Assembly: GCF_019059575.1 (NCBI RefSeq)
Contig: NW_024882032.1
Span: 248,001 to 312,000, forward strand
Source of the DNA: Amphibalanus amphitrite
Taxonomy: Eukaryota; Arthropoda; Thecostraca; Balanomorpha; Balanidae
Direction: 5' to 3'
DNA: 64,000 nucleotides
Shown: one piece after another, positions 22,941 to 35,609 of the stretch
Layout: each line of letters opens with the position of its first letter
Position numbering within the stretch: position 1 is the first letter of the stretch
The notes under the pieces: model-generated
Told to the model about the DNA's origin: nothing
The model's input: only the letters and a program-made list of their open reading frames with translations
Database searches by the model: none
Made by a program: the position numbers and the translations under genes

Positions 22941-24305
22941 CGACTTTTCGCATGAATACCAAATGGGGAATATTTGTTTCTGGTCCCTAAAAAGCTGTTT
23001 CTGGCACCTAATTGCTGGTCAGCCCCAAAATGCTTCTTCGACCCTAATATCTGAATCTGGCACCTAATTGCTTCCACACAGCCTAAAGTTGCCAGATCGT
23101 CTAGTTGAACTCCGTATTTGCTGTTTGCTGATTCAGCACCAAAACCAAAACATCCAGCACCTATTTTATTCCACGTTTGCCTACCTAATTCGCGTAATCT
23201 TCCTGATTTTATGTATCCTAACAACATGAACGTTGCATTCGGTGATGTCAAGTGCCATTTTCGCCAGTGGAGATAATGGTTAATGCCATTTCTAGCCAAA
23301 AGAGAATCACTAGCCAGCTATGGTGCAGCATAGCAAGACGCTCCTATACCAGCCCGCTATGTAGAGACTAGAGATTATTGCACCCTCAGCCATTTTAACG
23401 TGAAAAGTTTGGATCCGTCACTTCCAGCCAGGCTCTCAGGTCATAAACTGGAGTAAAGCAAAATCTCAACTCTGAACAGACATGCCACGCAACCGGCCCT
23501 CTTTTCAATACCTATTATTAGCTTTCTGCAATCATCGTCTGACTCCATCTCGATCAAACGCAGCATCCGGTTTCTACAGGGGCGTTTGACTGACCGGCCA
23601 CACAATAACCAAAAACAAAATCAAAGCTTCATGCACACATATGACATAAGTAAGAAACGGATGAAAAAGGCACAACCACGGCACAACTTGAACTCTGCGC
23701 GGCAAACAACGGATAATGTCCCACGCAAGATCCCGCGTTTCTTCAGCGGCCTTGAACGGAATGAAAACATTACATTTCTTTTTTAGAGCTATTTGATGAC
23801 GTCAAAAAATACAATACCCGTTTTAATGGTCAAAATGGAGACAATTACTCACAAAAATGTTTCCCTTTAAGCATTACAAAATAAATACTTTTAAATATTT
23901 AAATGACATTGTGTTTTCAAACAAATCAATATTATTTGCTTACTTAAACGTCATATACAATGCTGAGATCACTACGGGGCTGTCTTAGAGTGTAGCTGCA
24001 CTGGCAACCTTTAGGCTAGACTCCAGGGGTCATTATACCAGAACAACATGATTCTACCAGCCAGTAGTTCATTTTTCTACTAGATTGGTGCTACGCTCAG
24101 CATTTAGGTGCCAGATTCAGAAAAAAGAGTAAGGCGTACCGATGAATAGGTACCAGAAACAGCTAATTAAGGTCATTTTCCATGATTGGTGCTGGTATCC
24201 ACCAAATAGGTGCTGAGGACCAATTTTGGGGCGAGTCAGCTTTTAGGTGCCAGAAATAGCTTTTCTGGGACGCAATTAAATGGCGTCCATACCAAATGTA
24301 CACCA
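22941..24305. repeat. Diverged inverted repeat region with GGCACCTAA motifs
   Basis: The blocks 22960-23100 and (inverted) 23996-24300 share CTGGCACCTAATTGCT-like words, CAGCCTAAAGTTGCCAG and TTTCTGG. It could be an old MITE about 1.36 kb long. The middle (23260-23990) has no recognisable gene. Confidence 0.5.
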
Positions 24306-24729
24306 GCGTATGGTCCCCAACGCATTATCTCCAAAGAGATAAAAATGTTGGTGGTTTAACTGAAGCCCAAATAAAAAACAAAATTGTCTAAAAAAGGGTG
24401 GCTCTTTGCGTTATACGATCACACGGGCTATTATTGTCTAGGATTCACCTGAAGGTCTGTGTACGATCAGACTCACGTGGGCTGGACAGAGATTCTTACG
24501 ATAAACATGGTGTGTCAAAAGTGGAAATAGCCGGTGCGCCGTCTGGCAACCCGGCAGCCCGACGCCATAGGGAAATTCATGCTTTTTGTCGCTTTTTCGC
24601 TCCTTATGAGTCACTTGATCTAAGTAGAGCTTAACTAGGAACGAGGCGGGTCACTTGGACGTATTCAGGAGCCGAATACGGTGTTTTGGAGCCAATACCT
24701 GGGAAACCCTACCCGCCCAATGCGAGTAT

Positions 24730-25642
24730 TTAACCCTCGCCCGCACATGCCATTTTCCCATCCTAGAACGCACATGGGGGGGGGTGGTTGCCACCCCCCC
24801 CCCGCGCCATTTGGTTCCTGTTGGAGATAGAGCTTAGCAGTAAAGACCAAAAAGATTCTTTGGGAAGAGACGAATCCAATGATACCCAGTTTTACCTTCT
24901 CAGGTCAGTCATTGACCTTCCAGGTCAGGTCAAACTAAAAAATGTTGCTGTTTTGGGTCACCGTTGGATATCAAGTGCGCTGCTTATCAAATACCGATGA
25001 CGATGCTGTTTTCTGGTGCCAAGCCAGCTAGAACCTCTTTGTCACACTATCCGACCAGAATTTTGCTGCTGAGGTCATTTCAGGTCAAGTTAGGTCAAGG
25101 TCAATTATATGTGTTTGTATGTCTGTGTGTGTCTGTGTGTATACTGATGTGTGCACCGATTGTTTTTGGGTCCATATCACATGAAATCATGATCCGAGAA
25201 GCTTTTACCAAAAATGCAGTCAAAAAACTTCACAAAAAGTAAATTCAGCTTGCCTAAAACGCAATTATCTTAGATGACATAGGTTGACCTTGACCCTGAC
25301 CTTGACCCCTGTACATCGTCGAACAACATGTTCCATGATAGGTGGGAGGTAAGACTGGCAAAAAAGGCCGAAATCAGGGTGTCAAAAGCTCACAAGGCCC
25401 ATGGCAAACGCAAGATGTTGAGAATTGGCCATTTGGGTCATGACATGACCTGAAAAACAAGGTCATATCTCCGAAACCAAAAACCACAGAAACTTGAAAT
25501 TTTCAGTGGACATCAAGAAAGGATAGACAAGCAGCTATACGAAAAATCAGCCTTCTAGCTCAAAAAATGTTGAGTGCAGAGCAGAAAGACTGCCTGGGGG
25601 GGGTGGCAACCACCCCCCCCCCCATGTGCGGGCGAGGGTTAA
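24730..25642 (+). mobile_element. TTAA-bounded G-hairpin element, copy E
   Basis: TTAA lies at 24730-24733 and 25639-25642. The left end is CCCTCGCCCGCACATG followed by an extra ~28 bp and a second ACATGGGGG. The right end is CATGTGCGGGCGAGGG. The hairpin loops are TGGTTGCCA and TGGCAACCA. AGGTCA-type sites occur at 24900-24930 and 25080-25105. An inverted relative, copy E', lies at 28635-29514. Confidence 0.87.
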
Positions 25643-26385
25643 GAGTCTGCATGCCCAAATTAACGCTGAGCGCGGCCGTTTTCGGTCGGTTTTCCGCGAC
25701 CTTGTGGCGAAATCGCCTTATTTATTCAACCAGGGTGGGCTAATTCGCTTAACTAGGAATGAGGCGTTGAACAGAATTATTCAAGGAATAGAGTTGTGCA
25801 AAAATATTTTTTGTATTGTTAAAACTGTATCCGCCCTCGAACGATAAATATTGTTGACCCATCAGGAACACATCCCCTGGAATGCGTTTGGACTTGGCTG
25901 GATCTAATATTAGCGAGTATCTGCTAATGCAGTTTCTTGGCTTACACAGTACGCACACAAGCATACATACTTCCTGCCCTTGGTTATCCCTCACTTGAGT
26001 GAAAATTTTGCTATAATAACCATTCCAAGCAGTTAACAGGTTTTAGTGCAGTGCCAAGTCGGAGCCGTTCAGCGCCGCCCGTCTCCCAGGCGGCGCGTAA
26101 CGGCTGCCGCCGGCCGCCGCGCCGCCGCTCTGGCAGGGTGTTTGACTTCATATCTCTGTTGCTAGAAAAGTTGTGGACCGATTTACATGATTCTTGCATG
26201 AAAAGGTCCGCCATTCAATTCTTAGCAGATAACGAAAATTTGACGTCAATTGCACGATCCGCTGCCCATATTGTGGTACTGCCATCTATTGACAAGGCTG
26301 GCGAACTAAAGCCGGGCGGCTATTTCCACTTTTGACACACCATGACATCGAAAGATGCCATGGATGTTTGAAGAAGTGATGTTCA
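25643..26385. other. Unassigned sequence between copies E and F
   Basis: A GC-rich patch at 26050-26130 (GCCGCCGGCCGCCGCGCCGC) lies in otherwise ordinary sequence; no product is recognised. Confidence 0.45.
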
Positions 26386-28634
26386 TTAACCCGGCACCGC
26401 CTGGGCTATTTCCGTACCCACGACAGCCTGGGGGGTCGGATCTGACCCCCCCCCCCTGTTATCTCGAGAACCAATGGTCGTATCGAGCCCCGCGAGGCGG
26501 CGTTCGAAAGGTCTCTACGAGACCTTCCCAAAGCACTCTTAAGATTTTAAGATTGAGGTCAACTTTCGGGTCAAGGTCAGGTCAAAGGTCAAATTCAGGG
26601 GTTTTGCATGAATCGGCTTACGGACAGCGGAATCGATAGCTGCTGCTCGAAACTCACCAAAAATGACCTCAAAGGCCTAGTGAAGGTACCATGTGCGTAT
26701 AGGGGTCATACTAAGCACGGGTCAAGGTCAGGTCAGGTCACGAAAGGTCACGGTTTTCACTTTCTGCTACATGGGCGTGCGACACATGTTTTATGGCTTA
26801 TTTTTCACGCCGAATCCGATGGTAATGGTTAGATGTGACCCCAAGTCACTGTGCTGGTGATAAGTGTGCAATGAAAGCATAAAAAATCGTTTATACTATA
26901 CATAACTAAACGAGGGCTAAGAAAAAACGTCAATTTTTCAACTTTTTATTTTTGACACAAAAATGCACTTTTCTAGACGAGCTTTGTCCCAGGAATCTAG
27001 TGGTGTCATTTGTTTTCACATGCGATGTTCAGAAGTGCCTCTAATTCACGAAAATGCTTATGACGTCACCATGCCCTATGCATGTTGGAGCTATTTTTAA
27101 CAATTTGGGGGTCAAAAATCAAGATAGAAAGTTGAAATTTGGGGCATCTAATGTTCTAATAGAGCTCTACAACATATATTCCGGTTTTTTGGAAATTCCC
27201 AAAATTTTGGATTTTATTAGCTGTTTTCCAAAAAATATAGTTTTTTGAATTTTTAGGGGTAAAAAACGCATTTTATGGAAAATCCGAGATAGCCATTTTA
27301 ACACGCGCACTGCAGCGGGTCTGAGCCGAACACGAACTGCAGGGGGAGGGGGGTGAAAACAACCCCCCCCCCCTGAGATCTCGAAAACGGCGCAACGTAG
27401 CGACAAGCGGTAAACGGCGTTGGATAGGTTAAGATGAGATCTACAAGAAATACTAAGATCATTTTTGGGTCAGGTCAAAAACGAGGTCACCAGAGGTCAC
27501 CGAAGACAAAATGTTACGATTTTCACAACAGGAATTTCGCGGTAGTTTTTCTTGAATAACTTGTCTTGCACACAAGACAGAGGATCGATTCGAACGCCAT
27601 CGTTCTTAGCTCGTCAAGGCGCATCGAATGATATATAATATGACCTCGAAAGGTCAAGTTGAAAAATTGACCTCAGGTCAAGGTCATGACCTGACCGAAA
27701 TAGGTCATGTTGCATATCATTCGATCCGCATTGACGAGAAAAACACGATAAACGTCGAACGGAGTCTCTATCTCTATTCAATCTCAAGTTATTGAAGAAA
27801 AACCGCTGGTGACCTCAGGTGTCCTAAGATGACCTGGAGATCACCTTCCAAAGGTCATAAGTGATATGTTTCGGTGAAATCACCAACAGGGACCTGTAAT
27901 ACTATGATCCTGAGCGTATTGAAGTCATAGGATGGCATTCAGAGTAAGTTGAAATTTCTCCCATTGACTTATAATGGGCCGGTCGCAAAAATGACCTGAC
28001 CTTAGGTCATCGATATAAAAATTCCGAGATATACAAGTTGTAGCTCGTGATGACTTTACTATTTCCTGTGGGTTTCAAGATCATATCTCAACAACTGTGG
28101 GCTTGGTGGGATTGCAAACTTCGAAATTTACGTTTCGAGGTAGGGTCACTTGACCTGACCTGGTGACCTGACCATAGGTCACCTGGGGTCAAAATTTTTA
28201 CTCAAGGTGTGCAAAAGTTGGGAGAACAGGTATGCAAAATTTGGCGGCGCTACGCGCCGCCGTTTTCTCGCGATTTGCGAAAAACCACAGGGGGGGTTGA
28301 AAACAACCCCCCCTGCAGTGCGCGTGTTAAAGAACTTATTGAGCTGCGTCTTTTCATGTCCTTAATTTGCAATTTGCTTCAAACCCTGATTTTTGGCGAT
28401 TTTTCAAACATTTACCACTTTTTGACTAAAAACACCATGTAGTTACATCACTAAAATCGATATATCTCAAAAAATTTTGGAAATTATTTCTTGAAAATTG
28501 CACAGGAGACGTCAAATTGATGGGGGAGAAGGTATGCCAAGTTTCAAGTAGATAGCGAAAGTGGTTCATGAGTTATTCAAGAAAAACGAAGGGTGGGGGG
28601 TCGGATCCGACCCCCCCCCCCCAGGCGGTCGCGG
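26386..28634 (+). mobile_element. TTAA-bounded G-hairpin element, copy F, interrupted by copy G and missing its right tip
   Basis: The left TTAA is at 26386-26389, followed by CCCGGCACCGCCTGGG. The left loop TCGGATCTGA and right loop TCGGATCCGA match as complements. Copy G (27298-28330) is inserted in it. The right end reads CCAGGCGGT near 28620 but, instead of finishing with GGGTTAA, runs into a 16-base C-tract that belongs to copy E'. AGGTCA sites occur at 26560-26590 and 26715-26750. Confidence 0.8.
27298..28330 (+). mobile_element. TTAA-bounded G-hairpin element, copy G, nested in copy F
   Basis: TTAA lies at 27298-27301 and 28327-28330, with ends CACGCGCACTGCAG and CTGCAGTGCGCGTG; this copy lacks the CCC start of its relatives. 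The hairpin spacers are TGAAAACAA and TTGAAAACAA. The inner left end is nearly the same as in copy A. A central inverted repeat (27610-27635 and 27713-27738) encloses several AGGTCA/TGACCT sites, as in copy D. The hairpin GGCGGCGC-TAC-GCGCCGCC is at 28243-28261. Confidence 0.88.
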
Positions 28635-29514
28635 ACCCCCCCCCCCCCCCCGAGGTAGTTTTTCTGCTCTGCACTCAACATTTTTAGAGCTAGAAGCCTG
28701 ATTTTTCGTATGGCTGCTTCTCTATCCTTTCTTAATGTCCACTTAAAATTTCAAGTTTCTGCGGTTTTTGGTTTCGGAGATATGACCTTGTTTTTCAGGT
28801 CAAGTCATGACCCAAATGACCAATTCTCAACATCTTGCGTTGGCTATGGGCCTTGTGAGCTTTTGACACCTTGATTTCGGCCTTTTGCCAGTCTTACCTC
28901 CCAACTATCATGGAACATGTTGTTCGACGATGTACAGATGTCAAGGTCAGGGTCAAGGTCAACCTAGGTCATCTAAAATAATTGCGTTTTAGGCAAGCTG
29001 AATTTACCTTTCGTGAAGTTTTTTGACTGCATTTTTTGTAAAAGCTTCTCAGATCATGATTTTATGTAATATGGACACATAAACAATCGGTGCACACATA
29101 AGTATACACACAGGCACACACAGACATACAAACCCATATCATTGACCTTGACCTAACTTGACCTGAAATGATCTCAGCAGCAAAAACCTGGTCGGGTAGT
29201 ATGACAAAGAGGTTCTAGCTGGCTTGGCACCAGAAAACGGCATCGTCATCGGTATATGATAAGCAGCGCAGTTGATATCCAACGGTGACCCAAAACAGCA
29301 ACATTTTTTAGTTTGACCTGACCTGGAAGGTCAATGACTGACCTGAGAAGGTAAAACTGGGTATCATTGGATTCGTCTCTTCCCAAAGAATCTTTTTGGT
29401 CTTTACTGCGAAGCTCTTTCTCCGACAGGAACGAAACGGCTCGGGAGGGGTGGCAACCCCCCCCCCCCATGTGCGTTCTAGGATGGGAAAATGGCATGTG
29501 CGGGCGAGGGTTAA
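28635..29514 (-). mobile_element. TTAA-bounded G-hairpin element, copy E' (inverted relative of E)
   Basis: It reads as the reverse complement of copy E over most of its length, for example the blocks around TCTGCTCTGCACTCAACA and TTCTGGTGCCAAGCCAGC. The right end, with TTAA at 29511-29514, is the same outer end as the left end of E (GGCATGTGCGGGCGAGGG). The left tip is absent and replaced by the 16-base C-tract abutting copy F. Confidence 0.85.
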
Positions 29515-31762
29515 AGATTATTGAAACATGATATCAAACAAAACACCAACCAAAACAAGGGAAAATACAAAAAATAACTTAGTGTCTTCTCAATATTCCA
29601 CGACCGTTTTCAGCAGTGATCACAATCCAAATCCCCCTATTGTTGCCAGAGCAGAACCGAAAAGACTCTCAGAATCCCACTTGAGCCCACCCTATCGGGA
29701 CAAGCCGACTTCTCCGCAGCTCGTTCCAAGTCATCCCAGTTTATCCCGGCCGAATTGCTGACTGGACTGTGTCCATTCACCACTCGGAACAAGATTTGAC
29801 TCTTCAGACAAACCCTCTACTCTGCCCAATCTCCACGCTGACTGGACGTCTCTCTCGCCTTTCTCTCGCTCTGCAATACACTGATGTGTGGACCTCCGCC
29901 GCTGGGATTCGCCCGTAGCTTACAAGACGCCGGCCAGAATTTCTCCAGCGGCGGCGTGGCCTAGGTGTGCAGCAAAATAGACCTTATTTTTCCCTCGGTC
30001 GGCGCCGCGGATGCCGCCGTAAAAAATACGACCCGCATCGCGAGGCGGAGTATGGAGGAGATTGCCGGGCTTTAAAGTTTGACAAAAAAGGAAAGGTTAA
30101 GTGGTGTGGTCAGTTTGAAATGCAGTGTAATGATAGTTATCGAGGGCAAACTACACAATGATTCGACGTTTCGTTTCATTAACGCGGTAGTTACGTTGAG
30201 CTTTGTTATTGGTCATATTTGGCCATAATTTACGCGTGTCGGAAATGATGTGCCTCATCCTCTTGAAAGAGAATTTGTAATACAAGCAAAGAAGTAATTT
30301 ATGGCAGCGGTTGAGCGTGCGTGTTTACACACAACGTTGATGCAGATTTATTCTCTCATATCTATGCGCTGATGTATTATATATTAGTGTCATGCGGGGC
30401 AGCTGATGTAGATAGCGCAGGTGTAGTTACCTACCACCTACCTTGGTTGTTTTCTCTTTTGGCGGAAACACGGTCTCGACTTCCCCTCCTCGCTCGCCCA
30501 GGTGTCTGCGTCTGCCGATTCCTTCTTGCGTAGCTGAAAGACGCCCCGAGCGGAGGGGAAGGAGACTTGGGAAGGAATGGGGTGACGGTGGGGCGGTGGG
30601 TGGGTCTGTTAGGATCCTAGTTTTACTCTCGCTGATGCACGTTGGTGTGGAACTCGTTCGGCGTAGGAAGACTATGGTGGTGATGTTTGCCAGCGTTGCC
30701 TTTCTTTCACGGATTTGTTTTCTTGTTGGATTTTGCTGCTCACATATCGATTCACACATACATCACTCGCACTCAAGACTGAACAGTGAACATTCAACTC
30801 GACTAATGTGCCCCGCGCCCTTGCCGACGGCTCGCCGGCGGGCACCCGACTCCGTCTCCCGGCCGGCCCGGGCGCGGCGCCGCGGCGCGGCCGTCCCGGT
30901 TACCTGACCCGGCCGGCCAAAGGTCGGACCGGCTCCGTCCGCCGCTACCAGCCCGCGGCGGGCCCGGGGAGGGGTACTACACTACATTCTTCCATTGTCG
31001 TGGTAACATGCTTGGTGAGGGCAAACATTGGCATGCTTTCTTTCCCATTAATATTAAAGTATTGCCTGATTATCTCGTCTAGTACTGCCATCTGTCGAAT
31101 GTTGTTCTCCCTAGTTGTTCTTCCTAGGGGTCGCCGCAGTCTGCCCCGCCGCAGTCTGCCCCGACACTAATGTTCCGTGATTATCGCCGGCTCTAATACG
31201 GTCCCATTCTGAATTTTGATGCACAAGAAGACGCCACAAAGAATTCAACATAATGACATCTTTTTTTCACGAGCGACACCAGCATCCGTGTGCGTCATTC
31301 TTATGGCTAAACATCCGTTGCCACTTCTACGAAACATTCTAAAGGTTCGAAAGGTTCGTCACGACCTGCCCGGGAGAATCCCTCCTCCGGGTGATGGCAA
31401 TGACAATTCAGACCAGCCATTTGCGTCAGCCGTCTCTGCGACAATCAGAACAATCTGTCAAAGCCAATGTTGGCCGTGATGGGGCCATTCTATCTTCAAA
31501 ACATCGTAATCATTGTGGAAGGAGGCTGTTCTAGTTAGTTACCCTGCGAAATACTTCCAGGATTCAGGTAGTGACAAAAGAACAACCCGGCAACAGATGC
31601 TGTGATAAGGAATAATAACTATTCAACTCCAAAAGGAACGATGCACTGTGCGATAAACAAACATGTTGTTCTTTTCTGATCAGTCGTCAGCTCCCAGGAG
31701 TTGCATTCGTATATCCATATCATTTCTCAATTCAAATCTCTAACATGATTGGATACTTCAAG
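29515..31762. other. Unassigned sequence with a CpG-rich island
   Basis: 30780-30975 is very GC- and CpG-rich (GGCCGGCCCGGGCGCGGCGC), with a possible minus-strand donor CAG|GTAACC. It may be a promoter or 5' exon, but I recognise no protein. 30540-30610 is purine-rich. The rest shows nothing. Confidence 0.4.
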
Positions 31763-31964
31763 TAGGGGAGACCCGGGAGGTATGGGCCCCCTGGAGGTAT
31801 GGGCCATCGCAATTTTGAAGAAGTGTCGCGTATTTTTACACATTTGACGGCGGAAACTGGTAGCAGCCATTCCGTTATACAACCCACGTGATTTTCATTA
31901 TCTTCCTCAGTCTTCTTTGGCAATGAGCGGTGATGAAGCGTTTTTGCCCTCTTCGAGTAGAATA

Positions 31965-32202
31965 GGGGAAGTTGGGGCAATGCCGGAGTTGGGGCAAAGC
32001 CGAAATTCGAGATATTTCGAAAACCGTACGACATGGATGCCACCTGCATCAGTGATGCTCTGAAGCTTAAGTGACTACCAATTATCGCATGTTTGTTACC
32101 AGTCGTCATTCGGAATACTTCGGCTGTGAGGGCGCCAAGAGCGTTTTCAAGGTACGTTTCCTTTGTACTACATGCGTCTTCGAAGCTGCATTTCCTACTC
32201 AT
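31965..32202 (-). pseudogene. Possible remnant of a transposase N-terminus (weak)
   Basis: An open frame begins MSRKCSFEDACSTKETYLEN and includes SLMQVASMSYGFRNIS, which loosely resembles the psq helix-turn-helix of pogo-type transposases (pattern SLRxAAxxYGVPRSTL). The reading frame continues past the end of the element, so its end is arbitrary. The resemblance is by eye only and may be chance. Confidence 0.25.
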
Positions 32203-32802
32203 TATGCTACCGTTTGTCTGGCCAATTCGGTCAAGTAATCTTCAGCACGTCTTTGCATAAGTGTGCTGCCTATTTGAAATTTATACAGCACGTTGAAAAG
32301 TTATGGGCCTGCAAATGAAAGTATGGCTGGCTGGGGTAATGCCGAAAACGTGCAATTACGCGCGTTAAAGCACGCTACGTGAACTTTACCGCTGTAGAAT
32401 AGCAACGCGTATTTTTAGTCACACAAATTACACTTTTAACCGACACAACGGCATGTTACCATAAGGAATGATTTACCTGGCCTTTTCTTATTATATCACA
32501 CAATTATAACTTCCAGTGTGCACCAAGCGTCCTCAAGCTCTTAAAACGCGTGTCAGCTTTGACGAATTCTGGATAAAATTTGAGATAAAATAGCAAAACA
32601 TCAATTTCGGCATTACCGTAGATCATTTCTCCCATTTTCGGCTTTCCCCGCAGTCCGGGGCAACGCCGAAAAAGTCACTTCTTTGATATTTTTAGTTTGT
32701 GCGCTTAACGGTATGCAAATTCATCAAATGCGCCTGGTATGTTTGTAAGGCAAAAGACTGGCCTCTCGAATGACGCCAACAAGAATAGCTTAGGATGTCT
32801 AC

Positions 32803-33063
32803 TAGTGATGTCAATTACGGAAAATCGGAATACCGATACCAAACCAAATACCAACCAAAACCACGGGAAATACCGAAACCAAACCAACTTGGGGAACTGA
32901 GGGAAGTACCAACTTTTTACCGATTTATTAGCCTCTTATACATTAGTGAGGGCTTATGATACCAACAAAATACCAAACACATTACGATTGAAATACCAAA
33001 TACCAAGTTGGTATCGGTTTGGTATCGGTATACCAAAAAGTTGGTATCCGATTGACATCTCTA
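32803..33063 (-). mobile_element. TACC-rich hAT-like MITE, copy 2
   Basis: This is an inverted copy of the 20660 element, beginning TAGTGATGTCAATTACGG and ending GATTGACATCTCTA. The flanks ATGTCTAC and TTGTCTAC agree at 7 of 8 positions. It sits inside a TA-flanked element (31965-33125). Confidence 0.85.
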
Positions 33064-34247
33064 TTGTCTACCTTGCGTGCTACGGGCGTCAGAAAAAAAG
33101 TATTCGGCGTTCCCCCATTTTCCCCTACTGTATACATACAGAAAATTCGTGGTAAATTTGAACCAGGCTCGTGTTATGATGTCAGACCAATGCTTACATC
33201 AAGTTTAAGGCATGCAAATTAAGACTGGATAGACAATATGAAGCTTTCTTGCAAGATTATGAGCTGAGATGCTACGCAAATTCTGGCGTCCTAACCGGGA
33301 GGCTCGGGCCACTTATCCTAAATCAATAAAAAGATGCTTTCATTGAGCTTTATCTTCAATAAGTTTTATTTTTGTCGCGCAAGGTTGAAAATTTAACTTC
33401 AAATTTCATTCAAACAGAAAAATATTATTTATTTTATTTCATGCAGCATGATTGAGTTTACTAAAATACATATGTGCCCAAGTGACCTCCATGAAGTAAG
33501 GCTGCTGTTGGCCGCTTATGCGGTTCCTGGGCTCTAAGAGAGATCAAGGTAGATACCAGCTACGAGTATTGTTCTCATTGTCGAGAAAAGAATATGAAAC
33601 ATGGCACCGGCCCATACCTCCCGGGCCATGGCCCATACCTCCCGGTGTATTTTGATGGATCGAAAAAGCACATTATTTATTGAAAGTTATCTCGAGACAA
33701 AATAGTTGATCCCAGATGCTTGATATCAGGCACACTTTGCAGGCGAAAGGCAATTTCACGTGCACAGAGTGAAAAACCGGGTCTAGCCACTGCCCACTGG
33801 AAGAAAATGGCCTTTTCATAAAACCGGCCCATACCTCCCGGGTCTCCCCTACTACGTGACATTTCAATGTACTTTCTGGCCGTTGTTCTACCCCAAATAC
33901 ACGGAACTGTTGTCGATTGTCGATTTCATTCGCTGGTTCGATTACTTCCTCGCCACAGGGCAGCGGTGGTATTAACTTTTAATCTCGGAAAATCTAGCCC
34001 ATCACCGTCTAAAGCTGATGATAAAGTCACCGCTTTTTCAGCTGTCAGTTCACGCTCCCAGAAACATGTCATCTGATGTATCTGTACAGAGGAAGGTGCA
34101 AAAAAAATAAATAAAGAGAACGTGACAAAGTATACAGATGGGGCTGTGACACTCTGGCTGTGACTTCAGAAATCAGAGTGATCATTTATTCATTAGGGTC
34201 ATCTAGGGTGGGGTGGGGAAATACACAGCTTCTTACACCTGATCTTT

Positions 34248-35203
34248 TTAACCCTAGAACGCCTAGGGGGGGGGGGTTGTATCACCCCCCCCCCCCCCCT
34301 GAGGTTTTTTCGAAGTGCACGCTAAACGGCTTGTCGTAGCGGGCTGAAATTTTCAATACCCTCTGGGGCAACCTTTGCGCATCTTTTGCCGAAAAACAAT
34401 TGATCGGGTCATGTCAGGTCACGGAGTTATGACGTCATAAGAGGTACAGCCTCCGGCCGACAGTTACCAAACGTGTGCGCCGAATCCCTAGGTTTTCTGC
34501 CGGTGATACCCACATTGTTTGATGGATCATGATGAAACTTCCCATGCATGTTGGGGCAAGCATTGGCTATCGTGTGGTATAAGAAATTTGACCGGGTCAG
34601 GTCAGGTCACGGAGCTATGACGTCACAAGAGGAACAGCGTCCGGTACTATTTTTGAAAAGCGCCCGAACCACTATTTTGCTAATTCTTGTCACCTCAATG
34701 GGAATATGCAGCAATATTAGCTTCTATAGGGAGCAAATGGACCTCCCAAATCCAAAAATACAATCAGATTTCAAAAATTTAAATTTTGATTTTTCGAATT
34801 TCTGCCGCCGACTGTGACCTTGCCGACTTCCGGCGCTCCCAACGCGCCATTTTTAGAGCTAGGGAAACGAAATACATACCAAACGATAGAGAATTGATCA
34901 AGGAACACGATAGTGAAGGTTTCAAGTCGATATCTCCCACCGTTTTGCCGCAATCGCCGCGGAAAGTTGAAAAAGTTTGATTTTTTCGGAAAATTTGACC
35001 TTTGACCGGTCATAAGTAGGTCAAATGTTGACCTAGGACCAAAAAATATACCACCAATCGCGAGATCTTGTTGAGAGCAATCCGTTGGTTTTTTCCGCTA
35101 AGCTCTACGACCTTCCGTTTCGAAACGCCAGGGGGGGGTCGTAACAACCCCCCCCCCCTGGTCGTTCGTGTTATGAGAAATGGCCTGGTCGTGCGAGGGT
35201 TAA
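34248..35203 (-). mobile_element. TTAA-bounded G-hairpin element, copy H
   Basis: TTAA lies at 34248-34251 and 35200-35203. One end is CCCTAGAACGCCTAGGG, close in look to the known piggyBac terminus CCCTAGAA; the other is CCTGGTCGTGCGAGGG. It is an inverted relative of copy I, 2.4 kb downstream, with long stretches nearly identical. Sites of GGTCAGGTCA type occur at 34415, 34595 and 34990-35035. Confidence 0.9.
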
Positions 35204-35609
35204 AGAGATAACTATCACCACAGGGGAAATTGAAGGCAACGGTAAAATATCATTTTATTTCACTAAATGTCTTCGACTGTTAATGAATATAATGAACATG
35301 GAACAATTTATCTCATTTCCCATAAACCACTTTGACTTTTCGTCCACTTTAAGACATTTACAAACACGGGTGTCAACATAACCACCATATCCGGCCTGGC
35401 GAAAATGAATGAGGTCACCTGGCATTGCTGAAACAACACTACTGAAAGGTCAGGGAAATGTCACCAGAGAAATACGCGACGCTTTGGTGCCGTAAGTCGT
35501 GTACACAGTGAATAGCAATAGTCGACAAATGATTTAAACAAAACACGTTTCTGGTCTAAAGTGCTTTTCCGGACCTGGATATATTTAGGGGGTTCAGTTG
35601 AATTGGCCT

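Larger units (their letters stand above)
31965..33125. mobile_element. TA-flanked element with GGGGAA..TTGGGGCAATGCCG ends, nested
   Basis: The left end is GGGGAAGTTGGGGCAATG; the right end, in reverse, is GGGGAAAATGGGGGAACG, imperfect. TA is at 31963-31964 and 33126-33127. It contains the hAT-like MITE at 32803-33063. A minus-strand frame starting at 32202 may be a relic of a transposase N-terminus. Confidence 0.8.
31765..33849. mobile_element. TA-flanked mariner-like MITE, outer element of a three-level nest
   Basis: Perfect 24-bp terminal inverted repeats start GGGGAGACCCGGGAGG, with TA on both sides (31763-31764, 33850-33851). The subterminal motif GGCCCATACCTCCCGG recurs near 33606-33645. 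It is split by the element at 31965-33125. Confidence 0.9.

Noticed and set aside
30780-30980. Suspected rRNA/ITS fragment
   Set aside because: Extreme GC content is suggestive, but I could not match any conserved rRNA core sequence, so it is left as a GC-rich island.
34548-34817. 89-residue frame conserved in the inverted copy at 37978-38247
   Set aside because: The similarity is nucleotide identity between two transposon copies. The frame crosses AGGTCA repeats, has no domain, and similar frames also exist on the opposite strand.
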